A stretch of 64,000 bases of DNA from Caballeronia glathei (GTDB lineage Bacteria; Pseudomonadota; Gammaproteobacteria; Burkholderiales; Burkholderiaceae). The notes beneath the pieces are model-generated. The model was not told the origin of the DNA. It was given only the letters and a program-made list of their open reading frames with translations, and searched no databases. The number at the start of each line of letters is the position of its first letter. Within the stretch, counting starts at the first letter, position 1. Position numbers and translations under genes: made by a program. The DNA lies in the NCBI RefSeq assembly GCF_000698595.1, contig NZ_JFHC01000011.1, forward strand, positions 62,001 through 126,000, given 5' to 3'. Positions 7,573 through 16,278 of this stretch are shown piece after piece.

Positions 7573-8286
7573 ATGGACACCCCGCCGAAAATCATCGTGC
7601 TCGACGACGAAGCGGAACTGCGCAACATGCTGCAGCGCTTTCTCGGCTTGCACGGCTTCGAGGTCCGTGTCTGCGCCGACAGCAAGCGGCTCGACCGCTA
7701 TCTCCAGCGCGAGCCGTTCGATCTCCTCGTGCTCGACCTGATGATGGAGCCCGAGGACGGCCTCTCCGTGTGCAGGCGGCTGCGCGCCGAAGGGCAGACG
7801 CTGCCGATCCTCATGCTCACCGCGAAGGGCGATCCCGTCGACAAGGTGGTCGGCCTCGAAACCGGCGCCGACGATTACCTTGCCAAGCCGTTCCTGCCGC
7901 GCGAACTCGTTGCGCGCGTGCGCGCGCTGCTGCGGCGCCAGAAGATCGCTTCGGGCGACCCGGTGCTGAGCGCGCAGACCATCCGCTTCGGCGACTTCCG
8001 GCTCGACCTCGGCAAACAGCGGCTTTGTCGCGGCGGCGAGCCGTTCGAGATCCACTCCGCGCAGATGCAGTTGCTGAGCGCGCTCGGGGCATCGCCGAAC
8101 CGGCCGGTGAGCCGCGACAACCTGATCGCGCGCACGCGGGGCCGCGAGCACGACGCGCTCGATCGCAGCATCGACGTGCAGGTGCTGCGGCTGCGGCAGA
8201 TCATCGAAGACGATCCGTCGAAGCCGCGCTTCATCAAGACCGTGTGGGGCGTCGGCTACATGCTGCTCGCGGATCTCGACTCATGA
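7573..8286 (+). CDS. OmpR-family response regulator
   Basis: A 237-residue DNA-binding response regulator. Seen: receiver domain (about 6-118) with acidic pair D11/D12, phospho-acceptor D55 in LLVLDLMM, T87 region MLTAKG and K in YLAKPF; then a winged-helix Trans_reg_C domain (about 140-232) ending in RFIKTVWGVGYML. The start has GGAGCC upstream. Its stop overlaps the ATG of the histidine kinase gene, so the two are coupled partners. Targets unknown; the EF-hand protein gene just upstream is a plausible one. Confidence 0.93.
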   Translation: MDTPPKIIVLDDEAELRNMLQRFLGLHGFEVRVCADSKRLDRYLQREPFDLLVLDLMMEPEDGLSVCRRLRAEGQTLPILMLTAKGDPVDKVVGLETGADDYLAKPFLPRELVARVRALLRRQKIASGDPVLSAQTIRFGDFRLDLGKQRLCRGGEPFEIHSAQMQLLSALGASPNRPVSRDNLIARTRGREHDALDRSIDVQVLRLRQIIEDDPSKPRFIKTVWGVGYMLLADLDS

Positions 8287-9641
8287 GGGGCATCGCGTTT
8301 CCGCGGTCGCTCTTTGCGCGCAACATCCTGCTGCTCGTGGTGCTCGTCGCGGTGAGCGAAGTGTGCTCGCTCGCGATCCTGCTGCATTACGTGCAGGCGC
8401 CGCGCATCGACCGCGCGGCCGCCACCTTCGCGAACTACGTGAAGACGCTCGACGAACTGCTGGCGAACGCGCCCCCCGATACGCGCGGCGTATTCACCGC
8501 CCGGCTCGGCGGACGCACGGATGTGCCGCCGCAGGCCGAGCTGAATCCGCCGCGCTCGTGGCTCAGGTTCTACCGCACGTATCAGCGCGATACGTTCCTC
8601 GCGAGCCTGCGCCGCTATCTTCCGGCCGACATGCCGGTGCGCTGGCAGACCGAAGGCGGCCAGCGCCTGTGGATTCGCGCGCATCTGGCGGGCGAGCCGT
8701 ACTGGATCGCGCTTGCCGTGCCCGAGGCCGCGCACGCGGACGGCATCGATACCACGGTCCTGCTCTCGCTCGGTCTCGCCGCGCTCGCGACACTCACCGC
8801 GTATCTGATCCAGCGCCACATCAACCGGCCGCTGGAGCATCTCGCCGACGCGGCGCGGCACCTGAGCGCGGGCGGCCAGCCGGAGCCGCTGCCCGTCGAC
8901 GGGCCCACCGAGATCGCGCAGGTGAGCGTCGCGTTCAACCGGATGACGCAGGCCCTGCAGGAAGCAGACGCGACCCGCGCGCTGATGCTCGCCGGCATTT
9001 CGCACGACATCCGCACGCCGCTCACCAAGCTGCGCCTCGCAATGGCGATGGCGATTCCTTCAGGTGCCGACAGCGCGTTCGTCGTGTCGGCGGAGAACTA
9101 TCTCGACCAGATCGACGGCATTCTCCAGCAGTTCATGGACTACGCGGGCAGCGGCGCGCGAGAGGCGCCGGTCGAGGGGGATATCAACGCGCTCGCAGGG
9201 AGCCTCGCGGCGGATTTCGCGGGGCTCGGCCACGAGTTCGAACTGTCGCTCGGGGAGATCGCGCCCTTCCCGTTCCGGCCGGTGAGCATGATGCGCATGC
9301 TCATGAACCTGATGCAGAACGCGGTGCTGTACGGGGTCGTGGGCCTCTCCGTGCGCACCTGGACCGACGTGCGTGCGAATGCCGTATGCATCGCCGTGGG
9401 CGACCGCGGCAAGGGCGTCGCCGCGGAGGACCTGGAAAAGCTCAAGGAGCCCTTCCGGCGCGGCAAATCGAGCGGCGAAAAGGTGAGCGGCACGGGCCTT
9501 GGCCTTGCCATCGTCGAGCGGATCGCGCGGCTGCATTCGGGCACGCTCGAACTGCGCGCGCGCGACGGCGGCGGGCTGGAAGCGGTCGTCGTGCTGCCGC
9601 TTTCGGCCGCAGACGCCGCGCACGCGAAAGCAGACGCCTGA
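8283..9641 (+). CDS. Sensor histidine kinase (EnvZ-like)
   Basis: A 452-residue inner-membrane kinase. Seen: first membrane segment about residues 11-33 (ILLLVVLVAVSEVCSLAIL), a periplasmic sensor region of about 130 residues, second membrane segment near 160-180 (VLLSLGLAALATLTAYLI), a HAMP linker (INRPLEHLADAARHLSAGG), phospho-acceptor histidine in GISHDIRTPLTKLRLA, N-box LMNLMQNAVLYG, and ATP-lid/G2 box in SGTGLGLAIVERIA. It starts within the response-regulator stop (ATGA). Architecture and pairing match EnvZ/OmpR systems; the signal is unknown. Confidence 0.92.
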   Translation: MRGIAFPRSLFARNILLLVVLVAVSEVCSLAILLHYVQAPRIDRAAATFANYVKTLDELLANAPPDTRGVFTARLGGRTDVPPQAELNPPRSWLRFYRTYQRDTFLASLRRYLPADMPVRWQTEGGQRLWIRAHLAGEPYWIALAVPEAAHADGIDTTVLLSLGLAALATLTAYLIQRHINRPLEHLADAARHLSAGGQPEPLPVDGPTEIAQVSVAFNRMTQALQEADATRALMLAGISHDIRTPLTKLRLAMAMAIPSGADSAFVVSAENYLDQIDGILQQFMDYAGSGAREAPVEGDINALAGSLAADFAGLGHEFELSLGEIAPFPFRPVSMMRMLMNLMQNAVLYGVVGLSVRTWTDVRANAVCIAVGDRGKGVAAEDLEKLKEPFRRGKSSGEKVSGTGLGLAIVERIARLHSGTLELRARDGGGLEAVVVLPLSAADAAHAKADA

Positions 9642-9742
9642 TCGGCGGTCCGGCCGGGGCGCGGTCCAATGGAACGCTTGATGCTTGGAAACGACCCCAC
9701 CCGAGCCGTTTTCCCTGCCTCTCATCGAACCGGAGCGCGCCC

Positions 9743-10195
9743 ATGTCTTCCCAACCGCTGGAATCGTTCGAATTGCCGACGCAGTTTTCGCATGTTCGTC
9801 CGCAGGATACGCACTACGAAGATCAGGGATTGCGCGATTTCTTCCTTTACCGCGATCTCGGCATCGCGGATGCGACGGGCGGCCGCGTGCTCGCGCAACT
9901 CGTCAAGGCGCATGCCGCACCACAGCAAGGCACGGGCTGGCACCGCCATGAGGCCGACTTCCACATCGTGATCATGCTGAAGGGCTGGGCGCGCTTCATG
10001 TACGGCGACAAGGAGACGCTCGTCGCGACAGGCGACTGCGTGCATCAGGCGCCGGGCATCGTCCATTACCTGTTCGACTACTCCGAGGACATGGAGTATC
10101 TGGAGATCGTCGCGCCCGCCGACTTCAAGACGGTCGGCGCCGACGCACCCTGCGAGGTGCCGGCGGTCACGCCGTGGGCGAATGAAACCGCATAA
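9743..10195 (+). CDS. Cupin-domain protein
   Basis: A 150-residue single-domain cupin. Seen: metal-site motif 1 GTGWHRHEADFHIVIMLKGWARFMYGDKETLVATGD, followed by motif 2 PGIVHYLFDYSEDMEYLEI. His residues in GWHRHEADFH are the likely metal ligands. No signal peptide. The enzyme reaction cannot be assigned because the fold serves dioxygenases, isomerases and sensors. GGAG upstream supports the start. It is convergent with the PHB depolymerase gene, with a 33-base gap, and follows the kinase gene by 101 bases. Confidence 0.85.
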   Translation: MSSQPLESFELPTQFSHVRPQDTHYEDQGLRDFFLYRDLGIADATGGRVLAQLVKAHAAPQQGTGWHRHEADFHIVIMLKGWARFMYGDKETLVATGDCVHQAPGIVHYLFDYSEDMEYLEIVAPADFKTVGADAPCEVPAVTPWANETA

Positions 10196-10228
10196 GGCGG
10201 TGCGTGCGTGCCTGTTGCGCCTGTCGCC

Positions 10229-11677
10229 CTATTGCGCCGCCGGCGCGGGACGTTGGTCCTGATCGGAAGCATCGTCCGCGGACGTGGCCGGATCGAGCAT
10301 CTGCTCGGGCGGTATCGCCTGCAACGGGGCGTCCGGTGCGCCCTCTTGCGCCGTCGTGCTCGCGGCGGGCTCCGGCACGGCCTGCGGCGGCGGTATCGAC
10401 TGAAGCGGCAGGATCGGCTGCGCGCGCGCGTTGACGTTGGTCGGACTCGCCTCGTTGTCGTAGATCAGCGCGCGCACGCGCGGATAGATCTGGCGCTCCC
10501 AGCGCTTGCCGTTGAAGACGCCATAGTGCCCGACGCCCGTCTGCACGTGATGCGCCTTCAGATACGGCCGCAGGCGGTCGCATAGGTCCTGCGCGGCGAG
10601 CGTCTGGCCGACCGCGCAGATGTCGTCGCGCTCGCCCTCGACGGTCAGGAGCGCCGTGCGCCGGATCGCCGACGGCTCCACCTTGCGCCCCCTCACTTCG
10701 AGTTCGTGCAGCGGCAGCGCGTGACGCTGGAACACGGTATCGACGGTTTCCAGATAAAACTCCGCGGTCAGGTCCATCGTCGCGAAGTATTCTTCATAGA
10801 AGACGCGGATCGCGTCGGCGGTGTCCTGATCGCCCTTCGCGCGCTCGTAGTGCATGTCGGCGAAGGAGTCGATATGGCGCGGCAGGTTCATCGCCAGAAA
10901 CGCGTTCAGCTGCATGAAGCCGGGATAGACGCGCCGGCCTCCGCCCGCGAATCCGTAGGGCACCGCGCTGATCAGGTTTCGCTCGAACCACGCGAGCGAC
11001 TTGCTCTTGGCAAGCTCGTTCACGCGCGTCGGGTTGATGCGCGTATCGATCGGGCCGGCCATCAGCGTCATGCTCGCGGGCTGCGCCGGATGCGCGTCCG
11101 CGGCCATCAGCGCCACCGCCGAGAGCGCGGCGACCGTCGGCTGGCAGACCGCGAGGAGATGCGAGCCGGGGCCGATCGTCTCGATGAAGTCGATGATGTG
11201 ATGGACGTATTCGTCGAAGCCGAAGCGGCCGTGTATCAGCGCGACGTCACGCGGATTGTGCCAGTCGGTAATGTAGACGTCATGGTCGGCGAGCATCGTG
11301 CGTACGGTGCCGCGCAGAAGCGTGGCGAAGTGCCCGGACATCGGCGCGATCACGAGCACGCGCGGCTGGCCGGAGAGCGACGCGTCGTCCTTGACGAAGT
11401 GCACGAGCGAGCAGAATGGCGTGGAGTCCGCAATGTCCTCGGTGACGCCGACCGTCCTGCCGTCCACTTCGATCGAGTCGATCGCGAACGGGGGCCGCGC
11501 GTGCGTGAGGCCGGCGAGCGCGAGCATGTCGCAGTTCGCGCGCAGTGCGCGGGCCTGAGGCGTCTGCGCGATCGCTGGCCACGCGTCGAGCGAGCGGCTG
11601 ACGAGCGCCGCGCCGTGGCGCAGTGGCAGCATCAGGTCGGACAGCGCCTGGTAGGCGGGATAGGCGAACTGGTTCAT
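10229..11677 (-). CDS. phaZ: Intracellular poly(3-hydroxybutyrate) depolymerase
   Basis: A 482-residue protein of the PhaZ1 intracellular depolymerase family, which releases hydroxybutyrate from stored PHB granules. Seen: alpha/beta-hydrolase core with a nucleophile elbow LLAVCQPTVAA in which Cys replaces the usual Ser, as known for Cupriavidus PhaZ1; HNPRD and VGHYGVFNGKRW near the catalytic acid/His region. The last about 70 residues are a Pro/Gln/Ala-rich tail without known motif, longer than usual. MNQFAYP is chosen as start; MRSRAES seven codons earlier (start at 11698) is possible. It links with the phasin gene at 16279 in PHB metabolism. Confidence 0.88.
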   Translation of the reverse strand: MNQFAYPAYQALSDLMLPLRHGAALVSRSLDAWPAIAQTPQARALRANCDMLALAGLTHARPPFAIDSIEVDGRTVGVTEDIADSTPFCSLVHFVKDDASLSGQPRVLVIAPMSGHFATLLRGTVRTMLADHDVYITDWHNPRDVALIHGRFGFDEYVHHIIDFIETIGPGSHLLAVCQPTVAALSAVALMAADAHPAQPASMTLMAGPIDTRINPTRVNELAKSKSLAWFERNLISAVPYGFAGGGRRVYPGFMQLNAFLAMNLPRHIDSFADMHYERAKGDQDTADAIRVFYEEYFATMDLTAEFYLETVDTVFQRHALPLHELEVRGRKVEPSAIRRTALLTVEGERDDICAVGQTLAAQDLCDRLRPYLKAHHVQTGVGHYGVFNGKRWERQIYPRVRALIYDNEASPTNVNARAQPILPLQSIPPPQAVPEPAASTTAQEGAPDAPLQAIPPEQMLDPATSADDASDQDQRPAPAAQ

Positions 11678-11925
11678 CGATTCCGCACGTGAGCGCATTA
11701 TGGGGAGTTCCAGTCGACGCAATACATATGCCAATCCACCGCATATAACGATAGTAACCCCGTAGCGTTGGCATAGCACTTGCGCGAGTCCCGTTCGCGC
11801 ATGTATTTCGCCGTTTTTTGGTGCGCGGGCGCACGTGAACGTGCATGCGGGGACGTCGCGCGCAGCGCCATCGGAATGAATGGTCCAGATCGTCCCGCTC
11901 AAAGGCAACCGGCACGGAGATTCGT

Positions 11926-12579
11926 ATGGCAAATGCCACGCTCACCATCAGCAGCAAGAACTATTCGTCGTGGTCGCTGCGCGGCTGGCTGCTCGTCAGG
12001 TTCAGCGGTCTGGACTTCGAAGAGATCGCGATGCCGATCGACGATCCCGCCGCGCGCGCCGAACTGCTTCTGCTGTCGCCGTCGATTCTCGTGCCCTGCC
12101 TCGTTCACAACGGCATCAAGGTCTGGGACACGCTCGCGATCGCGGAGTACCTGAACGAGGTGCGCCCCGGCGCCGGGCTGCTGCCGCGCGAGTTGCGCGA
12201 CCGCGCGCATTGCCGTGCGATCTGCGGCGAGATGCATTCGGGCTTCGCATCGCTGCGCTCCGCGCTGCCGATGAACCTCAAGGCGCACTTTCCCGGCTTC
12301 AAGGTGTGGGCGCGCGCGCAGACCGACATCGAACGCATCGTGACGATCTGGCACGAATGCCTCGGGCAGTACGGCGGGCCGTTCCTGTTCGGCGAACGCA
12401 CCGCCGCCGACGCGATGTTCGCGCCGGTCGTCACGCGCTTCGTGACCTACGACGTGAAGCTCGATCCGGAGATCGTCGCCTACGGCCAGCGCATCCTCGC
12501 GATGCCGGAAATGCAGCAGTGGATCGCGGACGCGCAGCATGAAGTGGATGAAATCGACGAACTCGACATGGAGTTCTGA
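11926..12579 (+). CDS. Glutathione S-transferase family protein
   Basis: A 217-residue cytosolic GST. Seen: thioredoxin-like N-terminal domain (about 4-80) with active-site serine in SKNYSSWSLRGWL, the cis-proline region SILVPCLVHNG, and glutathione-contact segment WDTLAIAEYLNE; then an all-helical C-terminal domain containing FGERTAADAMFAPVVTRF. The start is supported by CGGAG upstream. Glutathione conjugation or reduction is expected, with unknown substrate. It is followed after 80 bases by the FNR-like regulator gene. Confidence 0.9.
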   Translation: MANATLTISSKNYSSWSLRGWLLVRFSGLDFEEIAMPIDDPAARAELLLLSPSILVPCLVHNGIKVWDTLAIAEYLNEVRPGAGLLPRELRDRAHCRAICGEMHSGFASLRSALPMNLKAHFPGFKVWARAQTDIERIVTIWHECLGQYGGPFLFGERTAADAMFAPVVTRFVTYDVKLDPEIVAYGQRILAMPEMQQWIADAQHEVDEIDELDMEF

Positions 12580-12659
12580 CGCCAGCCGCACGAATCAACA
12601 CGGACTCGAAGTTTGGCGCGGCGTGAACGATACTGGGAAGATGGAGGCAGGAGACGATC

Positions 12660-13427
12660 ATGTCATCCGCAACCGGCTTCGAGAGTGCGCGTTCTCCCGC
12701 GCCGCGTCGCGTGCCACGTGTGCCGCGCGTGCGCCGCGAGGCGAGCGCCTCGCCGCATTCCACCTGCACGATGCGCCAGTTCTGCGAGCCGCCGGAACTG
12801 TCGCCCGCGGATCTCGCCCGGGTCGATTCGGTCGTGTTCGCGACGCGCAGCGTGCACCGCGGCGAGACGCTCTATTGCGCGGGCGACGACTTCCACAGCA
12901 TCTACACCGTGCGCGCCGGCTGCTTCAAGACCGTGATCACGCATCGCGACGGCCGCGAGCAGGTGACGGGCTTTCATCTGCCGGGCGAGACGCTCGGCCT
13001 CGACGGCATCTGCACCGACCGCCACGGCTGCGAAGCAGTCGCGCTGGAGGACAGCATCGTCTGCATCGTGCCGTACGCCCTGCTCGAATTGCTGTGCCGC
13101 GAGGTCAAGGCGATGCAGCATCACGTGCACCGGCTCCTGAGCGCCGAGATCGTGCGCGAGTCGGGGCTCATGCTGATGCTCGGCACGATGTCGGCGGAAC
13201 AGCGCGTGGCCGCGTTCCTGCTCAATCTCTCGACGCGCTTCGAGGCGCGCGGCTACTCCGCCGCGGAATTCAACCTGCGCATGACGCGCGAGGAGATGGG
13301 CAGCTATCTGGGGCTCAAGCTGGAAACGGTCAGCCGGATGCTGTCGAAATTCCAGAAGGAAGGACTCATCGACACGCACGGCAGGCAGGTCCGCATCGCC
13401 GACCGCGAGGCGCTCGCGCGGGTCTAG
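12660..13427 (+). CDS. FNR/CRP-family regulator with His replacing one Fe-S cysteine
   Basis: A 255-residue FNR-type regulator. Seen: cyclic-nucleotide-binding-like beta roll (about 50-150), dimerisation helix, and a C-terminal helix-turn-helix with recognition helix LETVSRMLSKFQ, keeping the E-xx-SR residues that read TTGAT half-sites in FNR. In E. coli FNR the [4Fe-4S] ligands are C20, C23, C29 and C122. Here C36, C42 and C135 match C23, C29 and C122 in exact spacing, but the C20 position is H33 (cat codon). The cluster may be altered or ligated by histidine, or oxygen sensing may be lost. A GGAG site supports the start. The first 30 residues are Arg/Pro-rich. Confidence 0.9.
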   Translation: MSSATGFESARSPAPRRVPRVPRVRREASASPHSTCTMRQFCEPPELSPADLARVDSVVFATRSVHRGETLYCAGDDFHSIYTVRAGCFKTVITHRDGREQVTGFHLPGETLGLDGICTDRHGCEAVALEDSIVCIVPYALLELLCREVKAMQHHVHRLLSAEIVRESGLMLMLGTMSAEQRVAAFLLNLSTRFEARGYSAAEFNLRMTREEMGSYLGLKLETVSRMLSKFQKEGLIDTHGRQVRIADREALARV

Positions 13428-13440
13428 GCGAGAGCGTCCC

Positions 13441-14430
13441 TCACCCGCGGATGCGCAGCACGGCGGCGCCCGTCACGCGTCCCGCGCGCAGGTCATCGAG
13501 TGCGCGGTTCGCGTCGGCGAGCGCATAGCAGGTCGTGCGCATGTCGAGGTGGAACTGCCCGGCGAGGCGCATGAACGCGCGGCCGTCGTCGCGGGTCAGG
13601 TTGGCGACCGACACCACGCGCCGCTCGCCCCACAGAAGCGCATACGGAAACGACGGAATGTCGCTCATGTGGATGCCGCCGCACACCACGATGCCGCCCT
13701 TCGCGACCGCCTTCAGCGCGGCCGGCACGAGCGCGCCCGCCGGCGCGAAGATGAGCGCGGCGTCGAGTTCGTCGGGCGGCATCTCGTCGCTGCCGCCCGC
13801 CCAGTGGGCCTTGAGGTCGAGCGCGAGCTGCTGCGCGGCGGCGTCGCCGGGACGCGTGAACGCGTACACCGTGCGCCCCTGATGGCGCGCCAGCTGCGCG
13901 ACGATATGCGCCGCCGCCCCGAAGCCGTAGATGCCGATGCGCTTCACGTCGCCCGCCATGCTGAGCGTGCGGTAGCCGATGAGCCCGGCGCACATGAGCG
14001 GCGCCGCCTCGACGTTCGAGTAGCGCGGCGGCACGTGCAGGCAGAAGCGGCTGTCGGCGACGACGCGCTCCGCATAGCCGCCGTCGATCGTGTAGCCGGT
14101 GAAGCCCGGCGTGTCGCAGAGGTTTTCGCGGCCGATGCCGCAAAAGTGGCAATGGCCGCACGTGTGGCCGAGCCACGGCACGCCCACGCGGTCTCCGACC
14201 GTGAAGCCCGACACGCCGATGCCCACCGCCGTCACCGTGCCGACGATCTCGTGGCCGGGAATCAGCGGACGCTTCGGATCGCGCAGGTCGCCGTCGACGA
14301 CATGCAGGTCGGTGCGGCACACGCCGCAGGTGTGGACGTCGATCGCCAGTTCTCCGGTGCCCGCGACCGGGTCCGGCAGATCGGTCTCGCGCAGCGAGGG
14401 CGTCGAGCCGTCGAAGACCATTGCGCGCAT
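13441..14430 (-). CDS. Zinc-dependent alcohol dehydrogenase (MDR superfamily)
   Basis: A 329-residue medium-chain dehydrogenase. Seen: catalytic zinc ligands C38 and H60 (CGVCRTDLH, PGHEIVG), structural-zinc cluster CGHCHFCGIGRENLC (about 92-106), and nucleotide-binding region IGIYGFGAAAHIVAQLA where the usual GxGxxG reads GFGAAA. The sequence is close to AdhP/AdhA-like bacterial enzymes that act on primary alcohols or aldehydes with NAD(P)H. It is convergent with the FNR-like gene, with 13 bases between stops. Substrate not determinable. Confidence 0.9.
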   Translation of the reverse strand: MRAMVFDGSTPSLRETDLPDPVAGTGELAIDVHTCGVCRTDLHVVDGDLRDPKRPLIPGHEIVGTVTAVGIGVSGFTVGDRVGVPWLGHTCGHCHFCGIGRENLCDTPGFTGYTIDGGYAERVVADSRFCLHVPPRYSNVEAAPLMCAGLIGYRTLSMAGDVKRIGIYGFGAAAHIVAQLARHQGRTVYAFTRPGDAAAQQLALDLKAHWAGGSDEMPPDELDAALIFAPAGALVPAALKAVAKGGIVVCGGIHMSDIPSFPYALLWGERRVVSVANLTRDDGRAFMRLAGQFHLDMRTTCYALADANRALDDLRAGRVTGAAVLRIRG

Positions 14431-15014
14431 GTCGGACCTCCGCGTTTATGTCAGTGCTTAATGGCCGTCACGGACCCTCGTGCCGCGGCCGCTTCGTGGG
14501 GCATGCCTGATCGCGCTGGTGCACGCCTGCACCCTTCGCGCGCCGGATGCCGGATGAAGACAGGCAAGCGGCGGGCGCGCGTCCCCGCGACATTCATCGA
14601 GAATATGCAATCCGCCGGCACTCGCGCGCCGCGCGCTGCGACGCACCCGCGCCCCGGGCCCGAGAGCCGGCTTGACTCGGCGTTGTCAGATACAGGGCGT
14701 AGACTAGATCATTCGCCGGACGAAAAGGGTGCGTCATGAACCTGCGACAAGATAGTTTGAACTTCGGCATTACGCTTGCTTTCTTACCTCAGTGGCTCGC
14801 AGGTCCCGCGCGTATGGCGCATGCGTTGCGCCGCGCCGCCGGCCGGCCGGCAAGCCGCCGGTCCTCACCGCGATGCGCCCGTTCACGCGCGTCGCACGAA
14901 CACATAAGCGGTACGCGCGATTCCCGCCGATACCGCCGCTATCTCCCGAAGGCGCTCATAGCCCCTGTCAATCTGGCTGGTGCCTGACTATTGAAGTGAA
15001 TCGTGGAGGATGTC
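14431..15014. other. Intergenic region, no supported gene
   Basis: 584 bases between the alcohol dehydrogenase start and a small plus-strand gene. An 83-codon frame at 14739 begins plausibly but becomes an Arg/Ser-rich string typical of non-coding GC-rich DNA, so I do not call it. Promoters for both flanking genes are expected here, but none stands out. Confidence 0.45.
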
Positions 15015-15389
15015 ATGCGTATCACCGTCAAACTCGATACCTTCGAGCGCGTCGATTCTGCCGCTTTCGCCATCCTGTGGCTCGACAAGGAGACACGCCG
15101 CTGGTCGCGCGAAGGGCATCAGAGCGTCGATCTTCCGGACTGGGGCGGTCTGCAGGCCGCGCCCGACGGCACGCTGATCTGCGGCCAGCACGCCGAGCGC
15201 CCGCTCTGCGTGCTCGAGCGCCTCGACTTCGACACGGCCGGCGGCCCGCGCGAAGGCCAGGCGGGCCGCGTGCTGTGGTACACCGGCGCTGCGCGTGAAC
15301 CCGCGACGGGACGCTGGCATGTCCAGTGCATCGACCGCGAGCAGATCAAGGCCGAGCACGGCGTGTTCTGCGGCGACGAGGACAGCTGA
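15015..15389 (+). CDS. Hypothetical protein, 124 residues
   Basis: A cytoplasmic protein not recognised. Seen: MRITVKLDTFERVDSAAFAILWLDKETRRWSREG, a central region with two cysteines (LICGQHAERPLCVLERLDF) and a C-terminal part WHVQCIDREQIKAEHGVFCGDEDS. The mixed alpha/beta pattern has no signal peptide or membrane segment. Coding is well supported by GGAGG at the right distance and by normal composition. It converges on the DUF2964-like gene, 12 bases apart. Confidence 0.75.
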   Translation: MRITVKLDTFERVDSAAFAILWLDKETRRWSREGHQSVDLPDWGGLQAAPDGTLICGQHAERPLCVLERLDFDTAGGPREGQAGRVLWYTGAAREPATGRWHVQCIDREQIKAEHGVFCGDEDS

Positions 15390-15401
15390 TCGCCGTGCCC
15401 G

Positions 15402-15593
15402 TCAAGATTCGTCTCTCGGCGTGGGGTTGAGGAGCACCACGAACGACGTCACGCCGACGATGATCGCCAGCACGCCGTAGTACATGACCTCCGTCTTGTC
15501 GAAGAGCAGTCCGTGGATCGCAGCGGAAATGCCCGCCAGCGAAACGAATACCGCGACCAGCGACACGACGATCCGCGATTCAGCCCTGACCAT
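15402..15593 (-). CDS. Two-helix membrane protein, DUF2964-like
   Basis: A 63-residue inner-membrane protein with two hydrophobic helices, about residues 8-29 (IVVSLVAVFVSLAGISAAIHGLLF) and 37-56 (MYYGVLAIIVGVTSFVVLL), ending NPTPRDES. Length and pattern resemble the Burkholderia-restricted DUF2964 family, assigned from memory. Its start overlaps the end of the HPF-like gene by 14 bases, so the two are likely cotranscribed. Function unknown. Confidence 0.75.
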   Translation of the reverse strand: MVRAESRIVVSLVAVFVSLAGISAAIHGLLFDKTEVMYYGVLAIIVGVTSFVVLLNPTPRDES

Positions 15594-15885
15594 TGTCCTT
15601 CTCCAGCAGACGCACGGCCGTGTCGAATGCGACGTGCACGGCCATGTCGGGATCTTCGTCGGTGCTGCGCGCGAGCGGGATCAGCTCGTGATCGGGCGTG
15701 ATCAGATCGAGCCGGGCGTCGTACAGCCGATGCCCCGGCCGGTCCCACATCGCCTCGATCGCGAGATGGCACCCGGCGATCCGCCCGGAAAAGCGCGCGA
15801 GCCGCGCGAGTTCGGCGTGGGCCTTCGCCTCGACGCCGGCGCTCCCCACGAACCCCCGGTAGGCGATCTGCATGCCGACGCTCAT
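15580..15885 (-). CDS. HPF/RaiA-like ribosome-associated protein
   Basis: A 101-residue protein resembling the short HPF/YfiA (ribosomal subunit interface) fold. Seen: MSVGMQIAYRGFVGSAGVEAKAHAELARLARFSGRIAGCHLAIEAM, then LYDARLDLITPDHELIPLARSTDEDPDMAVHVAFDTAVRLLEK, which follows the beta-alpha-beta-beta-beta-alpha order of the family. Such proteins bind 30S subunits and dimerise or silence ribosomes in stationary phase. The start MSVGM is favoured by a G-rich site upstream; the 26 codons before it look non-coding. It overlaps the following membrane-protein gene. Confidence 0.75.
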   Translation of the reverse strand: MSVGMQIAYRGFVGSAGVEAKAHAELARLARFSGRIAGCHLAIEAMWDRPGHRLYDARLDLITPDHELIPLARSTDEDPDMAVHVAFDTAVRLLEKDNGQG

Positions 15886-16278
15886 TGCGCACCCCCAATG
15901 ACGGCGCAGGCGGCCCGCGACGACCGCAAAAGCGACCAGCGGCAAGCGGGTTCCCGCGCCCATGATTCATGGTTGTCGCCGGAACGCGCATGCGCGTTGA
16001 CCTGCATCAAGATCCCGCCGCGACAAGGCAGGCACGGCTTCGCGCGACGGCCGGACGCGCGCCGCACGAGGACAGAGGCGCGCTGCATGAGCAGGCACTG
16101 ACACGCCCTGCGAGGGCTCCCCGCATGCCGCGCGAACCCCATGCACCGCCCCTTTCGCTCTGGTGTTTTCCCTTGCCCCAATTGGGGTGCGTATATTGGT
16201 AGTATCAGGAGCCGGCAGCAGCGTTCGAACGAACGTCCGACATGCCGCGGTCCGATCGAGACACTACGGGAGACGCGA
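15886..16278. other. Divergent intergenic region upstream of the phasin gene
   Basis: 393 bases with no supported gene. The last 110 bases are AT-richer and contain a perfect 12-base palindrome (16176-16187) followed by a TATATT box (16192-16197), so promoter and operator for the phasin gene probably lie here. No clear -35 at standard spacing was found. Confidence 0.5.
16176..16187. promoter_or_regulatory. Perfect palindrome CCCCAATTGGGG before the phasin gene
   Basis: A 12-base perfect palindrome sits five bases before TATATT (16192-16197) and about 90 bases before the phasin start codon. The location suggests a repressor or activator site over the promoter. The protein that binds it is unknown. 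Confidence 0.4.

Noticed and set aside
14739-14987. 83-codon plus-strand frame beginning MNLRQDSLNFGITLAF
   Set aside because: Only the first 20 residues look protein-like; the rest is Arg/Ser/Ala repeats and there is no good ribosome site.
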